From Longimicrobiales bacterium (GTDB taxonomy: Bacteria; Gemmatimonadota; Gemmatimonadetes; Longimicrobiales; Gaopeijiaceae), in contig CATQHQ010000001.1 in NCBI GenBank assembly GCA_958296005.1, positions 388,134 to 452,133 on the forward strand: a DNA stretch of 64,000 nucleotides. Reading direction: 5' to 3'. The notes beneath the pieces were generated by a model. The model did not search any database. It was given only the letters and a program-made list of their open reading frames with translations, and was not told the origin of the DNA. Shown here one piece after another: positions 27,500 through 36,837 of this stretch; position 1 is the first letter of the stretch; every line of letters starts with the position of its first letter. The position numbers and the translations under genes were made by a program.

Positions 27500-28600
27500 C
27501 TACTCTAGCCGAAGAGGCATGATCAGACACAGGTAGTCCACGCTCTTGTCGGCAGGCTCGATGACGGTGGCCCGCTCCGCCGTCTTGAAGGAGAACCGGA
27601 CTTCGCCCTTCGGCATGTTCCCCACCACTTCCAGCAGGTAGTTGGCGTTGAACCCGATCTGCTCGGCTGCGTTGTCGTAGTCCATCTCGACCTCGTCGGC
27701 CGCCTCTCCGAGGTCCGGGGTCGTCACGTCCAGGCGCAACCGGTTGGGCTCGAACGCCAGCCTGGTCCTGTGAGGGGGATCGGAGGCGACAACGGCCATC
27801 CGTCTGACTGCCGCCACCATCATCTGCTGGTCGATCGTCGCCACCTTGTCGTTGTCCTTGGGGATCACCTGCTCGTAGTTCGGGTACTTCCCTTCGATCA
27901 ACCGGGTGTAGACCTCGGCGTCCTCCGACCGGAACCCTAGGTGATTCCCGCTCTTGGCGACGGCCAGCTCGCTCGACTCCCCGAACAGCCCCTGGGCCTG
28001 CTGGAGGGCAGCAGGCGACACGATCAAGCTCTCGCTGGCCTCGGTGGGAGGATCCGCCACGACCGACACCCTGGCCAACCGGTGCCCGTTGGTGGCGACC
28101 ATCACCATGTTCTCCCTCTTCAGCTCCCAAAGAACCCCGTTGAGGATCGGCCGGCTCTCCTCGGTGGAGACCGCGAACGTCGTGCGTCGTACGAGTTCGG
28201 CGAGCGCTTTCCCGGTGATCTGCCAAGCATCCTCGAACTCTACTTCCGGCAGGCTCGGGAACTCCTCTTTCGGCAACCCGTTCAGCTTGAAGTGGCTCCA
28301 ACCACACTGCACCTCCAGCTGGTGTCCCGTGGCGGAGATCGTCACCGGGTGCTCCGGCAACTCTCGAGCAAGCTCCTGCAGCTTCTTTCCCGGTGCCGTG
28401 ATCGTTCCGCTCTCCTTGACCTCGGCTGGAACCTTGATGCGAACCGTCAGGTCCAGATCGGTCCCGGTGAGCCAGAGCTCCCCGTCGTCCGCTTCCAGAA
28501 GGACGTTGGACAGGACGGGCAAGGAAGTCTTGGCCGGGATGCTCGCCGAGACAGCCGACAGACCCTTGACCAGGTTCTCGCGGGTGATGGTGAAGTTCAT
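27500..28600 (-). CDS. dnaN: DNA polymerase III beta subunit (sliding clamp)
   Basis: Ring-shaped processivity clamp, 366 residues, made of three similar domains. The N-terminus (MNFTITRENLVKGLSAV) and the C-terminus ending in PLRLE-type sequence (LIMPLRLE) are typical; the latter resembles the conserved MPMRL ending of clamps. It lies downstream of dnaA on the same strand, separated by a 306-base gap that I propose contains oriC. It is convergent with pyrE, leaving only 20 bases between the stops. The AT-rich stretch just upstream may also contain its promoter, but no clear hexamer pair is visible. Confidence 0.96.
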   Translation of the reverse strand: MNFTITRENLVKGLSAVSASIPAKTSLPVLSNVLLEADDGELWLTGTDLDLTVRIKVPAEVKESGTITAPGKKLQELARELPEHPVTISATGHQLEVQCGWSHFKLNGLPKEEFPSLPEVEFEDAWQITGKALAELVRRTTFAVSTEESRPILNGVLWELKRENMVMVATNGHRLARVSVVADPPTEASESLIVSPAALQQAQGLFGESSELAVAKSGNHLGFRSEDAEVYTRLIEGKYPNYEQVIPKDNDKVATIDQQMMVAAVRRMAVVASDPPHRTRLAFEPNRLRLDVTTPDLGEAADEVEMDYDNAAEQIGFNANYLLEVVGNMPKGEVRFSFKTAERATVIEPADKSVDYLCLIMPLRLE

Positions 28601-28620
28601 GACGGGTTCTCGCAGGTTGG

Positions 28621-28862
28621 CGTTTTCGTTCCAGATACTCTGTATAAAGATATTCGTTCGTAATAGTAGGGTGGTGTGGGAATGTGGAGAACCCCGCTTT
28701 CAGCTGTCGCGCAGGCCAACGGTGGACTTGGACTGGAACGCCCTGAGGAAAATCCACAGGAAACCCACACCGCCCGCGAGAACTGCACCGAAAGCAGCTC
28801 CTCGGACGCGGCGACCGGTGGAAAACCGGGAGTTGTCAACATTTCCACCGGGGTTTTCCACA
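28621..28862. other. oriC: Candidate replication origin (oriC) between dnaA and dnaN
   Basis: The gap between dnaA and dnaN carries the only obviously AT-rich stretch here (28621-28668, about two thirds A/T by my count), a possible unwinding element. It also holds several DnaA-box-like 9-mers relative to TTATCCACA: TTTTCCACA at 28854-28862 and, inverted, TGTGGAGAA at 28683-28691, each with one mismatch; AAATCCACA at 28750-28758 and, inverted, GGTGGAAAA at 28817-28825, each with two. Together with dnaA, dnaN and parABS this is the classical origin neighbourhood. Function is inferred. Confidence 0.6.
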
Positions 28863-28906
28863 CCCGATTGTCGAAATGGGGAAGGGGCTGGGGTGGCGAC
28901 CGGTGG

Positions 28907-30304
28907 TCACGCCGTCCTCCGCAGGTTCTCCACGAGCGAGTCGACCTTCGATCTGAGTTCGCGGTCGGTCGCGAGCTGGTCCTTCACCTTTCGAATCGAA
29001 TGCAGCACGGTCGAGTGGTGACGTCCTCCGAGGGCCTGTCCGACGCGACGAAGCGGGACATCGAGAAGCTCCTTGATGAGGAGCATGGCAACCTGCCGGG
29101 GCACGAGCACCTGTCGGGCACGCGTCGCGGAAGCCAGCTCCTCCCCCGCGAGCCCCCACGCCTCGGCCACCAAGTTCCGTATGGCTTCGGGGTTGAGCGA
29201 GTCCATGTCGGCGGTGCCGGAGCCGAGCACGCCGTCGGAGTTGCTTCCTGGCCGCGCGCTGGCCAGCGTGTGGCGCGCCATCTCCAGGGTAAGCTCCTGG
29301 CTGGTCAGCGACGAGAACGCCAGCAGCTGGATGATCGCGCCCTCCAGCTGTCGAACCGACGACCGGCAACGTCGGGCGATCAGGTCCAAGATCTCCGCCG
29401 CCAGACACACTTCGTCCTCCTCGGCCTTCTTGCGGAGGATCGCCACGCGGGTTTCGTAGCTGGGCCGGGTCATGTCCGCGACCAGTCCCCACTCGAAGCG
29501 GGACATGAGCCGATCCTGCAGGCCCTCCAGCTCCTTGGGCTTGCGATCGCTGGAGAGGACGATCTGGCAGCTGCTCTGGTGGAGGGCGTTGAAGGTGTGG
29601 AAGAACTCTTCCTGGGTGTGCTCCTTCCTGCGGAGAAACTGCACGTCGTCCACCAAGAGGAGTTCGTAGGACCGGTAGCGGGCCCGGAACGCCTCCATGG
29701 TGTTCTTCTGGATCGCCGTCACCATCTCGTTCATGAACTGCTCCGTCGGGATGTAGCACACCCGCGGGGCAGGATGTCTCTTCGACTCCAGGATCCGGTT
29801 GGCGATCGCCTGCATCAGGTGAGTCTTCCCCAGCCCCGTCGCTCCGTAGAGGAAGAGCGGGTTGTACGTCTGCGCCGGACGCTCGGCGACCGCCAAGCTG
29901 GCCGCCTGGGCAAGGCGGTTGTTCTCCCCCACGACGAAGCGGTCGAAGGTGTAGCGGCTGTTGAGGTACGCCGGGACGTTGTTGGATCGGCGGTCGGTCG
30001 GAGGGGCGTGGGCGACGGGCGCCAGACTCACCTCCGGCGGCCGGCGGTCGGGCAACGCGCTGGAGGTGACCCGAATCTCCACGGGGGTTCCGACCACCTG
30101 TTCCCCGAGCGTCCGGAGCAGTCCCCCGTATTTGTCCTCGACCCACTCCGCGTGGAACCTGGACGTGGCTTCGGCGTGCAGCACGCCGTCGGACCAGGAC
30201 ACGGCCTTGACCTTCGAGAGCCACGTGGCGTAGCCCTGCTCCGTTACGGATTTGGCGGCAAGCCGGAGGATGGCCTCCCAGAGGTCGTTCGCGTCCAGGT
30301 CCAT
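28907..30304 (-). CDS. dnaA: Chromosomal replication initiator DnaA
   Basis: AAA+ ATPase that binds DnaA boxes and opens the origin. From ATG 30304 the protein has 465 residues. Domain I is at 1-80 (LWEAILRLAAKSV), the AAA+ core has Walker A GATGLGKTH at about 154-162 and Walker B LLLVDDVQF, and domain IV carries the DNA-recognition signature GGRHHSTVLHS near the C-terminus. The ORF extends 22 codons further upstream, but domain I begins right at MDLDANDLW, so 30304 is preferred. It is divergent from rpmH, 235 bases away. Confidence 0.96.
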   Translation of the reverse strand: MDLDANDLWEAILRLAAKSVTEQGYATWLSKVKAVSWSDGVLHAEATSRFHAEWVEDKYGGLLRTLGEQVVGTPVEIRVTSSALPDRRPPEVSLAPVAHAPPTDRRSNNVPAYLNSRYTFDRFVVGENNRLAQAASLAVAERPAQTYNPLFLYGATGLGKTHLMQAIANRILESKRHPAPRVCYIPTEQFMNEMVTAIQKNTMEAFRARYRSYELLLVDDVQFLRRKEHTQEEFFHTFNALHQSSCQIVLSSDRKPKELEGLQDRLMSRFEWGLVADMTRPSYETRVAILRKKAEEDEVCLAAEILDLIARRCRSSVRQLEGAIIQLLAFSSLTSQELTLEMARHTLASARPGSNSDGVLGSGTADMDSLNPEAIRNLVAEAWGLAGEELASATRARQVLVPRQVAMLLIKELLDVPLRRVGQALGGRHHSTVLHSIRKVKDQLATDRELRSKVDSLVENLRRTA

Positions 30305-30341
30305 GCTCTCCCGGTGGTGGGTTCCGTCGGAAAGGGCTCCA

Positions 30342-30370
30342 AGCTTACCCGGCGGCCGCCGGGAGGTCAA
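30342..30370 (-). promoter_or_regulatory. Predicted dnaA promoter containing a palindromic spacer
   Basis: On the minus strand, TTGACC (30370-30365) is followed after exactly 17 bases by TAAGCT (30347-30342), about 40 bases before the dnaA ATG. The spacer is occupied by a perfect 16-base palindrome, CCCGGCGGCCGCCGGG (30348-30363), a possible operator. The -10 match is modest. Confidence 0.4.
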
Positions 30371-30436
30371 ACCAACCTTGCCAGCTCGCCCGCCGGACGA
30401 CGGGGAGCGACGCCGACCCGCGTCGGGACCCGCCTG

Positions 30437-30465
30437 TTGACGGCTGTTCTGGGTTCGACTAGAGT
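30437..30465 (+). promoter_or_regulatory. Predicted sigma-70 promoter of the rpmH operon
   Basis: TTGACG (30437-30442), a 17-base spacer, and TAGAGT (30460-30465), with four of six -10 positions matching. It lies about 75 bases before the rpmH start in the dnaA-rpmH divergent gap, where an rpmH promoter is expected. Confidence 0.55.
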
Positions 30466-30539
30466 TCAGGGCTGAGCTTGCTTCAACCCCCCTGCCGCCC
30501 CCTCTGGTGGGCGGCTTCGGCCCGACAAAGGTACCCGAT

Positions 30540-30698
30540 ATGAAGCCGACCTACAGGCCCCGCAACCGGAAGCGCTTGAACAAGCACGGCTTCCGGGCTC
30601 GGATGAGCACGCCGGGAGGCCGGAAGATCCTAAACCGGCGGCGGCGCAGGGGCCGGAAGGCGTTGACGGTCCGCATCGGATCCAAGTACGCCCGATAG
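30540..30698 (+). CDS. rpmH: 50S ribosomal protein L34
   Basis: A 52-residue basic ribosomal protein with the family pattern [19 protein letters not shown] at the start and [11 protein letters not shown] toward the end. ATG 30540 is chosen because homologues begin MK(P/R)T(Y/F); the ORF runs 11 codons further upstream without conserved sequence. It starts the classical rpmH-rnpA-yidD-yidC-mnmE-mnmG cluster and is divergent from dnaA. The rnpA ORF begins 11 bases later. Confidence 0.97.
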   Translation: MKPTYRPRNRKRLNKHGFRARMSTPGGRKILNRRRRRGRKALTVRIGSKYAR

Positions 30699-30709
30699 CC
30701 CTCCGTCGA

Positions 30710-31153
30710 GTGTCTAGGAGGAGCGTGGGGCCGGAGGTCGGGTGCTCGGGGGGGGAACGCCTCCCTCGCGTTGCCAGAGTCCGCCGGAGCCGGGATATCG
30801 AAGCGGTCTTCAGGCGGGGCAGGCGGATGCGGACGCCCCTGGCGGACGTGTTGGTGCTGGTTTCCCCCTCACGGTCCGCCGGCGGGGAGTCGCCCGGCGA
30901 TCCTGCCGGCCGCTTCAACGCTCGAGTCGGGTTCGTCGTGCCCAAGCTCGGGCGCGGAACCGTCGCCAGGAACCGCCTGAAGCGTCGCCTGCGGGAGATC
31001 GGGCGACGGCGGGTCCTCCATCGTCTGCGCGAAGCGGGCGTGGACGCCGACGTGCTGGTCCGGTCGAAACGAAGCGCCTACCAAGCCACGTACGACCAGC
31101 TGGAAGACGCAGTGATGGGTGCGGTGGAGGCGATATGCTCCGAACAGCGGTGA
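30710..31153 (+). CDS. rnpA: Ribonuclease P protein component
   Basis: Protein subunit of RNase P, which matures tRNA 5' ends with the RNA subunit. The RNR signature is visible as [14 protein letters not shown] around residues 88-101, preceded by [16 protein letters not shown]. The 147-residue length is a little above the family norm of about 115-130, with an N-terminal extension before the conserved [17 protein letters not shown], so the start (near 30710) is uncertain. It overlaps yidD by 19 bases. Confidence 0.92.
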   Translation: MSRRSVGPEVGCSGGERLPRVARVRRSRDIEAVFRRGRRMRTPLADVLVLVSPSRSAGGESPGDPAGRFNARVGFVVPKLGRGTVARNRLKRRLREIGRRRVLHRLREAGVDADVLVRSKRSAYQATYDQLEDAVMGAVEAICSEQR

Positions 31154-31365
31154 CCGGACTCCTCCGGTTCTACCAGGGATCGATCTCGCCGCTGATGCCC
31201 CCGGTCTGCCGCTTTACCCCGACCTGCTCCGAGTACGCTCTGCGGGCCGTCCAAGGGCACGGGACGTTGCGGGGAGGGTGGCTCGGCCTGAAGCGGATCG
31301 CCCGTTGCAGGCCGTGGGGCGGTTCCGGGTACGATCCGGTCCCCGAGCGAGAGGCGGTCCAGTGA
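31135..31365 (+). CDS. yidD: Membrane protein insertion efficiency factor YidD
   Basis: Small protein (76 residues) of the YidD family, implicated in membrane protein insertion with YidC. The family core [23 protein letters not shown] is present with its two conserved Cys (split here: CRF and TCSEYA). It starts at ATG 31135 inside rnpA and its TGA overlaps the GTG start of yidC, so it is embedded in the operon. Confidence 0.95.
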   Translation: MLRTAVTGLLRFYQGSISPLMPPVCRFTPTCSEYALRAVQGHGTLRGGWLGLKRIARCRPWGGSGYDPVPEREAVQ

Positions 31366-33098
31366 GCGGAGCCGACATCCGGCGCTTTGTGCTGGCGATC
31401 GTTCTCATGATGGGCGTGATCATGGGGACCAACTTTCTCTTCCCGCCCGCCCCAACCGTGGAGCCGCCGCCGGCGAGCGAGGGCGAAGTGGAAGGCGTGG
31501 GGGAGCGGGAGGTGGACCCAGTTGCCAGACTCATGCGTGAGGCGGAAGAAGAAGAACCCGAGGCCGACGCCCCCGATACCGATGCCGACGGACGGGAACG
31601 GCTGGTGCAGGTCGAGACGCCTCTCTACCGGATGTCGTTCTCGACTTACGGAGGAGCACTCCGCTCCGCGGAACTCCTGGGCTACCGTTCGTTCTCTCGG
31701 GACGGACCGGTGCAGCTGGTGCCCCAGGCGCGTCTAAGCGACGGCGGATCGGCCCGAGGCGGTCGGCTGGAAGCCTCCAGCGTTCTCGACGGCTTGTGGC
31801 TGGTCGGGTCGGGTTCGGACACGGTCCCTCTGGCCAGCTACTCCTACGCAGCGACCCCACCGGACGGCCTCCGGTTGGACGAGGGGAGCGAGCCTCGCAC
31901 GCTGGTCTTCAGGTACGACCATCCAACGGGGCGGTTCTTCAGCGAGATCAGGTACACCTTCTCGCCCGATTCCTACATCGTGCAGGTGGCCGGCGAGCTG
32001 CCGGAGCTGGATTCGCCGGACCGCACCACGTTGCTGCTCAACCTGGGGCCGGAACTGGCGGTCAACGAGCTTCACGAGCCCGACGACCGGCGGATGATGG
32101 CCTACTCCAGCAACCATGTGGAGGACGGCATCCGGTCCAGGCCCATAAGCAGGATGAAGGAGCGGGAGGAAAGGGGCGGGCCGCTCTACTGGGCTGGGAT
32201 GAAGAGCAAGTTCTTCCTCGAGGCGGTGTTGCCGTCGGGGGACAGCGAGTTTCTCGCGCTGGTGTCGGCTCGTCCTGGCGACGAAGAGGGCGCGGGAGCG
32301 GTGCAGGTGGGGGTCCCGGTGGAGGCGTCGGGGCGCTACGGGTACCGGGCCTACCTGGGACCGATGGAGCGGGAACGACTTGTGGCGATGGGCGACGCCA
32401 TGGAAGAAGTGAACCCGTACGGCTGGCGCTTCTTCCGGCCGATCATCCGACCTATTGTGGGGGTCGTCCTTTGGCTCATGAACTTCCTTCACGAGCAGCT
32501 CCTGCTGGGCTACGGCTGGGTGCTGGTCGTCATCGGCGTCTTGATGCGCCTTCTCATGTGGCCGTTCTACCAAAAGTCGATGCGTTCGCAGGTCAAGACG
32601 ATGGCGTTGCAGCCGCGCGTGGAGGAGCTGAAGCAGAAGTACGCCGACGACAAGCAAAAGATGACCCAGGAGACGATGAAGCTGTACAAGGAGCACGGCG
32701 CAAGCCCGCTGGGAGGCTGCTTGCCGATGCTCCTTCCGTGGCCTGTGCTTATTGCCTTGTTCTTCGTCTTCCAGAACACCATTCAGTTGCGGGGCGAGTC
32801 GTTCCTCTGGCTTCCCGACCTGTCGGCGCCGGATCCCCTGTACATATTGCCGTTGTTCATGGGCGCCAGCATGTTCCTGCTGCAGTACATCAGCATGAAG
32901 ACGGCCGGAACCGCAAGCCAGCAGATGAAGATGATGATGTACATTATGCCTCTGCTGATGGTCGTACTGTTCTTCCGTTTTGCGTCGGGCCTGAACCTCT
33001 ACTATTCCGTTGTCAACATTGCGACAATTCCGCAACAGCTGATTATTGCCAAGCAACGGAAAAAGGCGCAAGCCGGAATTCCTAAGAAACGCCCGTGA
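31362..33098 (+). CDS. yidC: Membrane protein insertase YidC
   Basis: Inserts proteins into the inner membrane with or without SecYEG. The 578-residue length with an N-terminal helix (about 8-26) and a large periplasmic domain (about 60-330) is the Gram-negative form. The conserved membrane core (about 345-560) follows, with [11 protein letters not shown] and [13 protein letters not shown]. The tail is basic, as is usual for ribosome contact. GTG 31362 overlaps the yidD stop (GTGA). The acidic, Pro-rich stretch after the first helix is low-complexity linker. Confidence 0.96.
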   Translation: MSGADIRRFVLAIVLMMGVIMGTNFLFPPAPTVEPPPASEGEVEGVGEREVDPVARLMREAEEEEPEADAPDTDADGRERLVQVETPLYRMSFSTYGGALRSAELLGYRSFSRDGPVQLVPQARLSDGGSARGGRLEASSVLDGLWLVGSGSDTVPLASYSYAATPPDGLRLDEGSEPRTLVFRYDHPTGRFFSEIRYTFSPDSYIVQVAGELPELDSPDRTTLLLNLGPELAVNELHEPDDRRMMAYSSNHVEDGIRSRPISRMKEREERGGPLYWAGMKSKFFLEAVLPSGDSEFLALVSARPGDEEGAGAVQVGVPVEASGRYGYRAYLGPMERERLVAMGDAMEEVNPYGWRFFRPIIRPIVGVVLWLMNFLHEQLLLGYGWVLVVIGVLMRLLMWPFYQKSMRSQVKTMALQPRVEELKQKYADDKQKMTQETMKLYKEHGASPLGGCLPMLLPWPVLIALFFVFQNTIQLRGESFLWLPDLSAPDPLYILPLFMGASMFLLQYISMKTAGTASQQMKMMMYIMPLLMVVLFFRFASGLNLYYSVVNIATIPQQLIIAKQRKKAQAGIPKKRP

Positions 33099-33117
33099 GC
33101 GGGACCGCTTCCGGGCA

Positions 33118-34488
33118 ATGCGCAACTCGCAATTCCTTGCCGACACCATCGTTGCACAGGCAACGCCGCCAGGGCTTGGCGCGGTCGCGCTGTTGCGTCT
33201 CTCGGGTCCTCGGGCGACCGAGATCGCCGGGCTGCTGACCCGACGGGACCCAGCCGAGTGGACGGACCGCACGAGCACGCTCTGCGCGCTGAGTCGGCCC
33301 GAACCCGGTGGTGAAGTGCTGGACCAGGCGCTGGTCACCGTCTTCCGCGCTCCGGCCAGCTACACCGGCGAGGACATCGTGGAGATCTCGACCCACGGGG
33401 GCCGCGAGACGCCGGCCAGCGTGACCGAGGCCTGCGTCGAGCTGGGGGCTCGCCGGGCGCTCCCGGGTGAGTTCACGCAGCGAGCCTACCTCAACGGCAA
33501 GCTCGACCTGACCCAGGCGGAGGCGGTGGCGGGGTTGGTGGCGGCCAAGTCGGCGAAGAGCCGGGCCGTGGCGCTCCACCAGCTGGAAAAGGGACTGGCG
33601 GACCGGGTGGCGATGCTGCGCGAGCGGTTGGTGGGGCTCTCTGCTTTGCTGGTGCAGCACATCGACTTTCCCGAGGAGGACGACGCTCCCGTGGCGCTGG
33701 GGGCGATCGTCGCCCAGGGCCGCGAGATGGTGCAGGAGGTGGAGAGGCTGTTGGCGACGGCACCTGCGGGGGAGCTCTTGCAAGACGGCGCGATGGCGGT
33801 GCTGGCGGGGCGTCCGAATTCGGGTAAGTCCAGTCTTTTCAATGGGTTGCTGGGATTGGAGCGTGCGATCGTTACCGAGGAGGCGGGGACGACTCGCGAC
33901 GCGGTGGAGGCGGCCGTCGCCATCGACGGCTTCCCGTTCCGACTGGTGGACACGGCGGGCCTGCGAGATGACGCCGAGCGGATCGAGCGGTTGGGGATCG
34001 AGGTCGCGCGGCGGTACCTGGAGGGGGCCGACGTGGTGCTGTACTGTCGGGAGGCGGGCGCGTCGGCCGACACTGAAGCCGAGCGGGCGTTTCTTGCGTC
34101 GGTGGGGGCCCCGGTCGTCCAGCTGCGGACGAAGTGGGACTTGGCGGGAGACGGAGAGTCGGCGGAAGCGGGGGAGATTGCGGTGTCGGTTCGGTCGGGC
34201 GAAGGAATGACGGCGCTCAAGGATGCCTTGCGAGAGCTGGTCTTTCGGGGCGCGGTGGAGAACCGCGACGAAGTGCCCGTCGTGACGACCCGTCGTCAGG
34301 CTCGTTGCCTCGGCGCGGCTCGGGCGGAGACCGAGGCGTTTTGCGCCGCGCTGGACAACGGCGTGCCCCCCGAGGTGGCGTCGGCGCACCTGAAGTCGGC
34401 CGAGAGCGCCCTGGAGGACGTACTGGGGGTCGTGGCGGCCGACGACGTGCTGGAGCGCGTGTTCAAGGACTTCTGCATCGGAAAGTAG
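33118..34488 (+). CDS. mnmE: tRNA modification GTPase MnmE
   Basis: With MnmG, installs the aminomethyl-type group at wobble uridine 34 of certain tRNAs. The N-terminal formyl-THF-binding domain begins at ATG 33118 ([19 protein letters not shown]). The G domain has GRPNSGKSS near residue 224 and the switch motif DTAGLR. The invariant C-terminal FCIGK is intact. The ORF extends 24 codons upstream into yidC, but homologues start at this ATG. The mnmG start lies 5 bases beyond its stop. Confidence 0.96.
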   Translation: MRNSQFLADTIVAQATPPGLGAVALLRLSGPRATEIAGLLTRRDPAEWTDRTSTLCALSRPEPGGEVLDQALVTVFRAPASYTGEDIVEISTHGGRETPASVTEACVELGARRALPGEFTQRAYLNGKLDLTQAEAVAGLVAAKSAKSRAVALHQLEKGLADRVAMLRERLVGLSALLVQHIDFPEEDDAPVALGAIVAQGREMVQEVERLLATAPAGELLQDGAMAVLAGRPNSGKSSLFNGLLGLERAIVTEEAGTTRDAVEAAVAIDGFPFRLVDTAGLRDDAERIERLGIEVARRYLEGADVVLYCREAGASADTEAERAFLASVGAPVVQLRTKWDLAGDGESAEAGEIAVSVRSGEGMTALKDALRELVFRGAVENRDEVPVVTTRRQARCLGAARAETEAFCAALDNGVPPEVASAHLKSAESALEDVLGVVAADDVLERVFKDFCIGK

Positions 34489-34493
34489 ATATC

Positions 34494-36467
34494 GTGCGGT
34501 TGCGATACGAAGTGATCGTGGTGGGCGGCGGCCACGCCGGCGTCGAGGCGGCTGCCGCTTCGGCCCGGATGGGAGCTGCCACGGTTCTGGTGACGCCGGA
34601 CCTGACCCGGATTGCGCAGATGAGCTGCAACCCGGCGATCGGGGGCGTGGCCAAGGGGACGGTGGCGCGGGAAGTCGGCGCCATGGGCGGGGTGATGGCC
34701 CAGGCGACCGACGCCGCACGGATCCAGTTTCGGATGCTCAACGGGTCGAAAGGTCCCGCCGTATGGGGACCCCGGGCCCAGTGCGACAGGGCGCGGTACC
34801 CCGTTGCCGCGCGCCGCATCTTGGACGGCCTGTCCGACCTCGACCTCTTTCAGGAAGTTGTCACCGGGATCCTCGTGGACGACGGAGGCGTCGTCGGCGT
34901 CGACACCCGGGGAGGCGTCGCATTCGAAGGGAAGACCGTGGTCGTGACCGCCGGAACCTTCCTCCGGGGCCGGCTGCATGTGGGCGGGTCGGCGGCTCAC
35001 GGCGCTGGACGGGCAGGGGAGGCGCCGTCGATCTCCCTCGCCGAGGCCTTGGAGGCTCAGGGACTCGAGGTGGCGCGGTTCAAGACGGGCACGCCGCCTA
35101 GGATCGACGGCCGCACAGTGGACTACGCTCGCTGTCAACGTCAGGACGGCGACCCCGACGGCGACGCATTCAGGTTCTGCTCCTACACTCGCGAGCCTCT
35201 TCTCGACCAGCTTCCATGCTGGAGCACATGGACCGGCGAGGGCCTCAAGGAAACCGTCGGCCGGAACTTGGCCCGGAGCGCTCTCTACGGCGGAGAGATA
35301 TCCGGAAAGGGTCCGCGCTACTGCCCGTCGATCGAAGACAAGGTGGTGCGGTTCCCCGAGGCCCGCCGACATCGGGTGTTCTTGGAGCCGGAGGGGCTCG
35401 ACACCACCGAGCTGTACGTGAACGGACTGTCCACTTCGCTTCCGCCGGAGGTGCAGCTGGAGTTCCTGCGGTCGATACCGGGACTGGAGGAAGCGAAGAT
35501 GACCAAGCCCGGCTACGCCATCGAGTACGACTACTTTCCGCCTCACCAGCTGCGTCATACGCTCGAAGTGCGGGGCGTGCCGGGACTGTACTTCGCTGGC
35601 CAGATCAACGGGACCACGGGGTACGAGGAGGCGGCGGGACAGGGGCTGGTGGCAGGGGCCAACGCGGCGTTGGCAGTGCGGGGCCGCCCCCCTCTGGTGG
35701 TGGAGCGAGACCAGGGGTACATCGGCGTCCTAGTGGACGACCTCGTGACAAAGGGCGTGGACGAGCCGTACCGGCTGTTCACGTCGCGCGCCGAGTTTCG
35801 GCTGCTGCTTCGCCAGGACAACGGGCCGAGCCGTCTCGGTACGCTGGCTCGAGAGATAGGGTTGCTGACCGAGGAGCAGGAACGGGTTCTGACCGAGCGG
35901 CTGGCCGACGAGAGGCGGGCGCTGGCGTGGTTCCGAGACACGGCATTGCATCCGAAGACGGTCAATCCCGTGCTGGAACGCGCCGGCAGCGCGCCGATCT
36001 CCGTGCCTACGAAGGCGCGGAGGCTGTTGCGCCGTCCGGGTGTTGCGGCAACGGAGCTGCTGATCGCCGCCGGGCGGGACGGGGCTCCCCGCGACTTGGG
36101 TGCCGACGTCCTCGCCACCGTGGAGATGGACGCCAAGTACGAGGGCTACATCCGTCGAGAAGCGGAGCGGGCGGAGAACTTGCGGGCCCAGGCTACGCTG
36201 GAGATACCGGAGGACGCGCCGTACTCCCTGTTCGTCACCCTGTCGATGGAGGCGCGGCAGAAGCTGACACGGGTGAGGCCCAGCACTCTGGCCCAGGCGG
36301 GACGGATACCGGGAGTCTCGCCCGCCGACCTGCAGAACTTGGTGATGGAGGTGCGCAGGCTGAAGGTCGAGCGCAGCGCCGACAGAGGGGAGCCGGGTGC
36401 GGGCAGGGGCCAGGACGGCCGAGCAGGGCATCGCATCGGCGTCGCCAAAGGGCGAGCGTGGAGGTAG
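34494..36467 (+). CDS. mnmG: tRNA uridine-5-carboxymethylaminomethyl modification enzyme MnmG
   Basis: FAD- and NADH-dependent partner of MnmE. The FAD dinucleotide motif [12 protein letters not shown] begins near residue 10, followed by the family sequences MSCNPAIGG and [11 protein letters not shown]. It starts at GTG 34494, 5 bases after mnmE. At 657 residues it is slightly longer than the usual 620-640, with a 30-residue Gly/Arg-rich tail of no obvious function. rsmG, which often follows mnmG, is not here; instead a 370-base gap with parS sites leads to parA. Confidence 0.96.
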   Translation: MRLRYEVIVVGGGHAGVEAAAASARMGAATVLVTPDLTRIAQMSCNPAIGGVAKGTVAREVGAMGGVMAQATDAARIQFRMLNGSKGPAVWGPRAQCDRARYPVAARRILDGLSDLDLFQEVVTGILVDDGGVVGVDTRGGVAFEGKTVVVTAGTFLRGRLHVGGSAAHGAGRAGEAPSISLAEALEAQGLEVARFKTGTPPRIDGRTVDYARCQRQDGDPDGDAFRFCSYTREPLLDQLPCWSTWTGEGLKETVGRNLARSALYGGEISGKGPRYCPSIEDKVVRFPEARRHRVFLEPEGLDTTELYVNGLSTSLPPEVQLEFLRSIPGLEEAKMTKPGYAIEYDYFPPHQLRHTLEVRGVPGLYFAGQINGTTGYEEAAGQGLVAGANAALAVRGRPPLVVERDQGYIGVLVDDLVTKGVDEPYRLFTSRAEFRLLLRQDNGPSRLGTLAREIGLLTEEQERVLTERLADERRALAWFRDTALHPKTVNPVLERAGSAPISVPTKARRLLRRPGVAATELLIAAGRDGAPRDLGADVLATVEMDAKYEGYIRREAERAENLRAQATLEIPEDAPYSLFVTLSMEARQKLTRVRPSTLAQAGRIPGVSPADLQNLVMEVRRLKVERSADRGEPGAGRGQDGRAGHRIGVAKGRAWR

Positions 36468-36475
36468 CCCGGGAA

Positions 36476-36491
36476 TGTTCCACGTGAAACA
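36476..36491. promoter_or_regulatory. parS: parS centromere site 1
   Basis: TGTTCCACGTGAAACA differs from the bacterial parS consensus TGTTTCACGTGAAACA at one position. It lies 8 bases after the mnmG stop and about 350 bases before parA, where origin-proximal parS sites are common. Expected to load ParB. Confidence 0.85.
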
Positions 36492-36610
36492 CTGTCGGGC
36501 GGTCGGTGAAGGCGACCGGCGCGCCCAGCAGGGAGAAAGGAGGCACCGGTCAGGTAGGGGAACCGGGCGGCCCCCCCTGCCCCAGGCCGACCCCTTCTTC
36601 CTCGCGCCGA

Positions 36611-36626
36611 CGTTCCACGTGGAACA
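36611..36626. promoter_or_regulatory. parS: parS centromere site 2
   Basis: Contains a perfect 14-base palindrome GTTCCACGTGGAAC (36612-36625), a known parS variant, 120 bases from site 1. Relative to the 16-base consensus it has three differences, two of which are the symmetric C/G change. Confidence 0.75.
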
Positions 36627-36702
36627 CGCCAAAGGGGCTTCGGGTAATCCAGAGGTGAGTGCCGAGCGCGCCGAGTCGGGCCCTGTCGCAACGCCCCATG
36701 GG

Positions 36703-36711
36703 TGCTATAAA
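36703..36711 (+). promoter_or_regulatory. Predicted extended -10 promoter for parAB
   Basis: TGCTATAAA (TG-n-TATAAA) matches an extended -10 element. The -35 position 17 bases upstream (CTGTCG, 36683-36688) is weak, as is usual for extended -10 promoters. A leader of roughly 120 bases would precede parA. The rest of the mnmG-parA gap shows only the two parS sites. Confidence 0.45.
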
Positions 36712-36837
36712 TTGGCCTTGCCGGCGGGTTCCCCCCGCAGACAGCCCTGTTCGCCTGCCCTCCCTCTAGCCGTTTCGACACCCCCCGGCACACGCGGGAA
36801 TCGCCCTGCTGTTCTCCCCGACCCAGCGGAGCCTGAA

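Noticed and set aside
30305-30539. A second oriC candidate between dnaA and rpmH
   Set aside because: I see two promoters and a palindrome but no DnaA-box-like 9-mers or AT-rich stretch.
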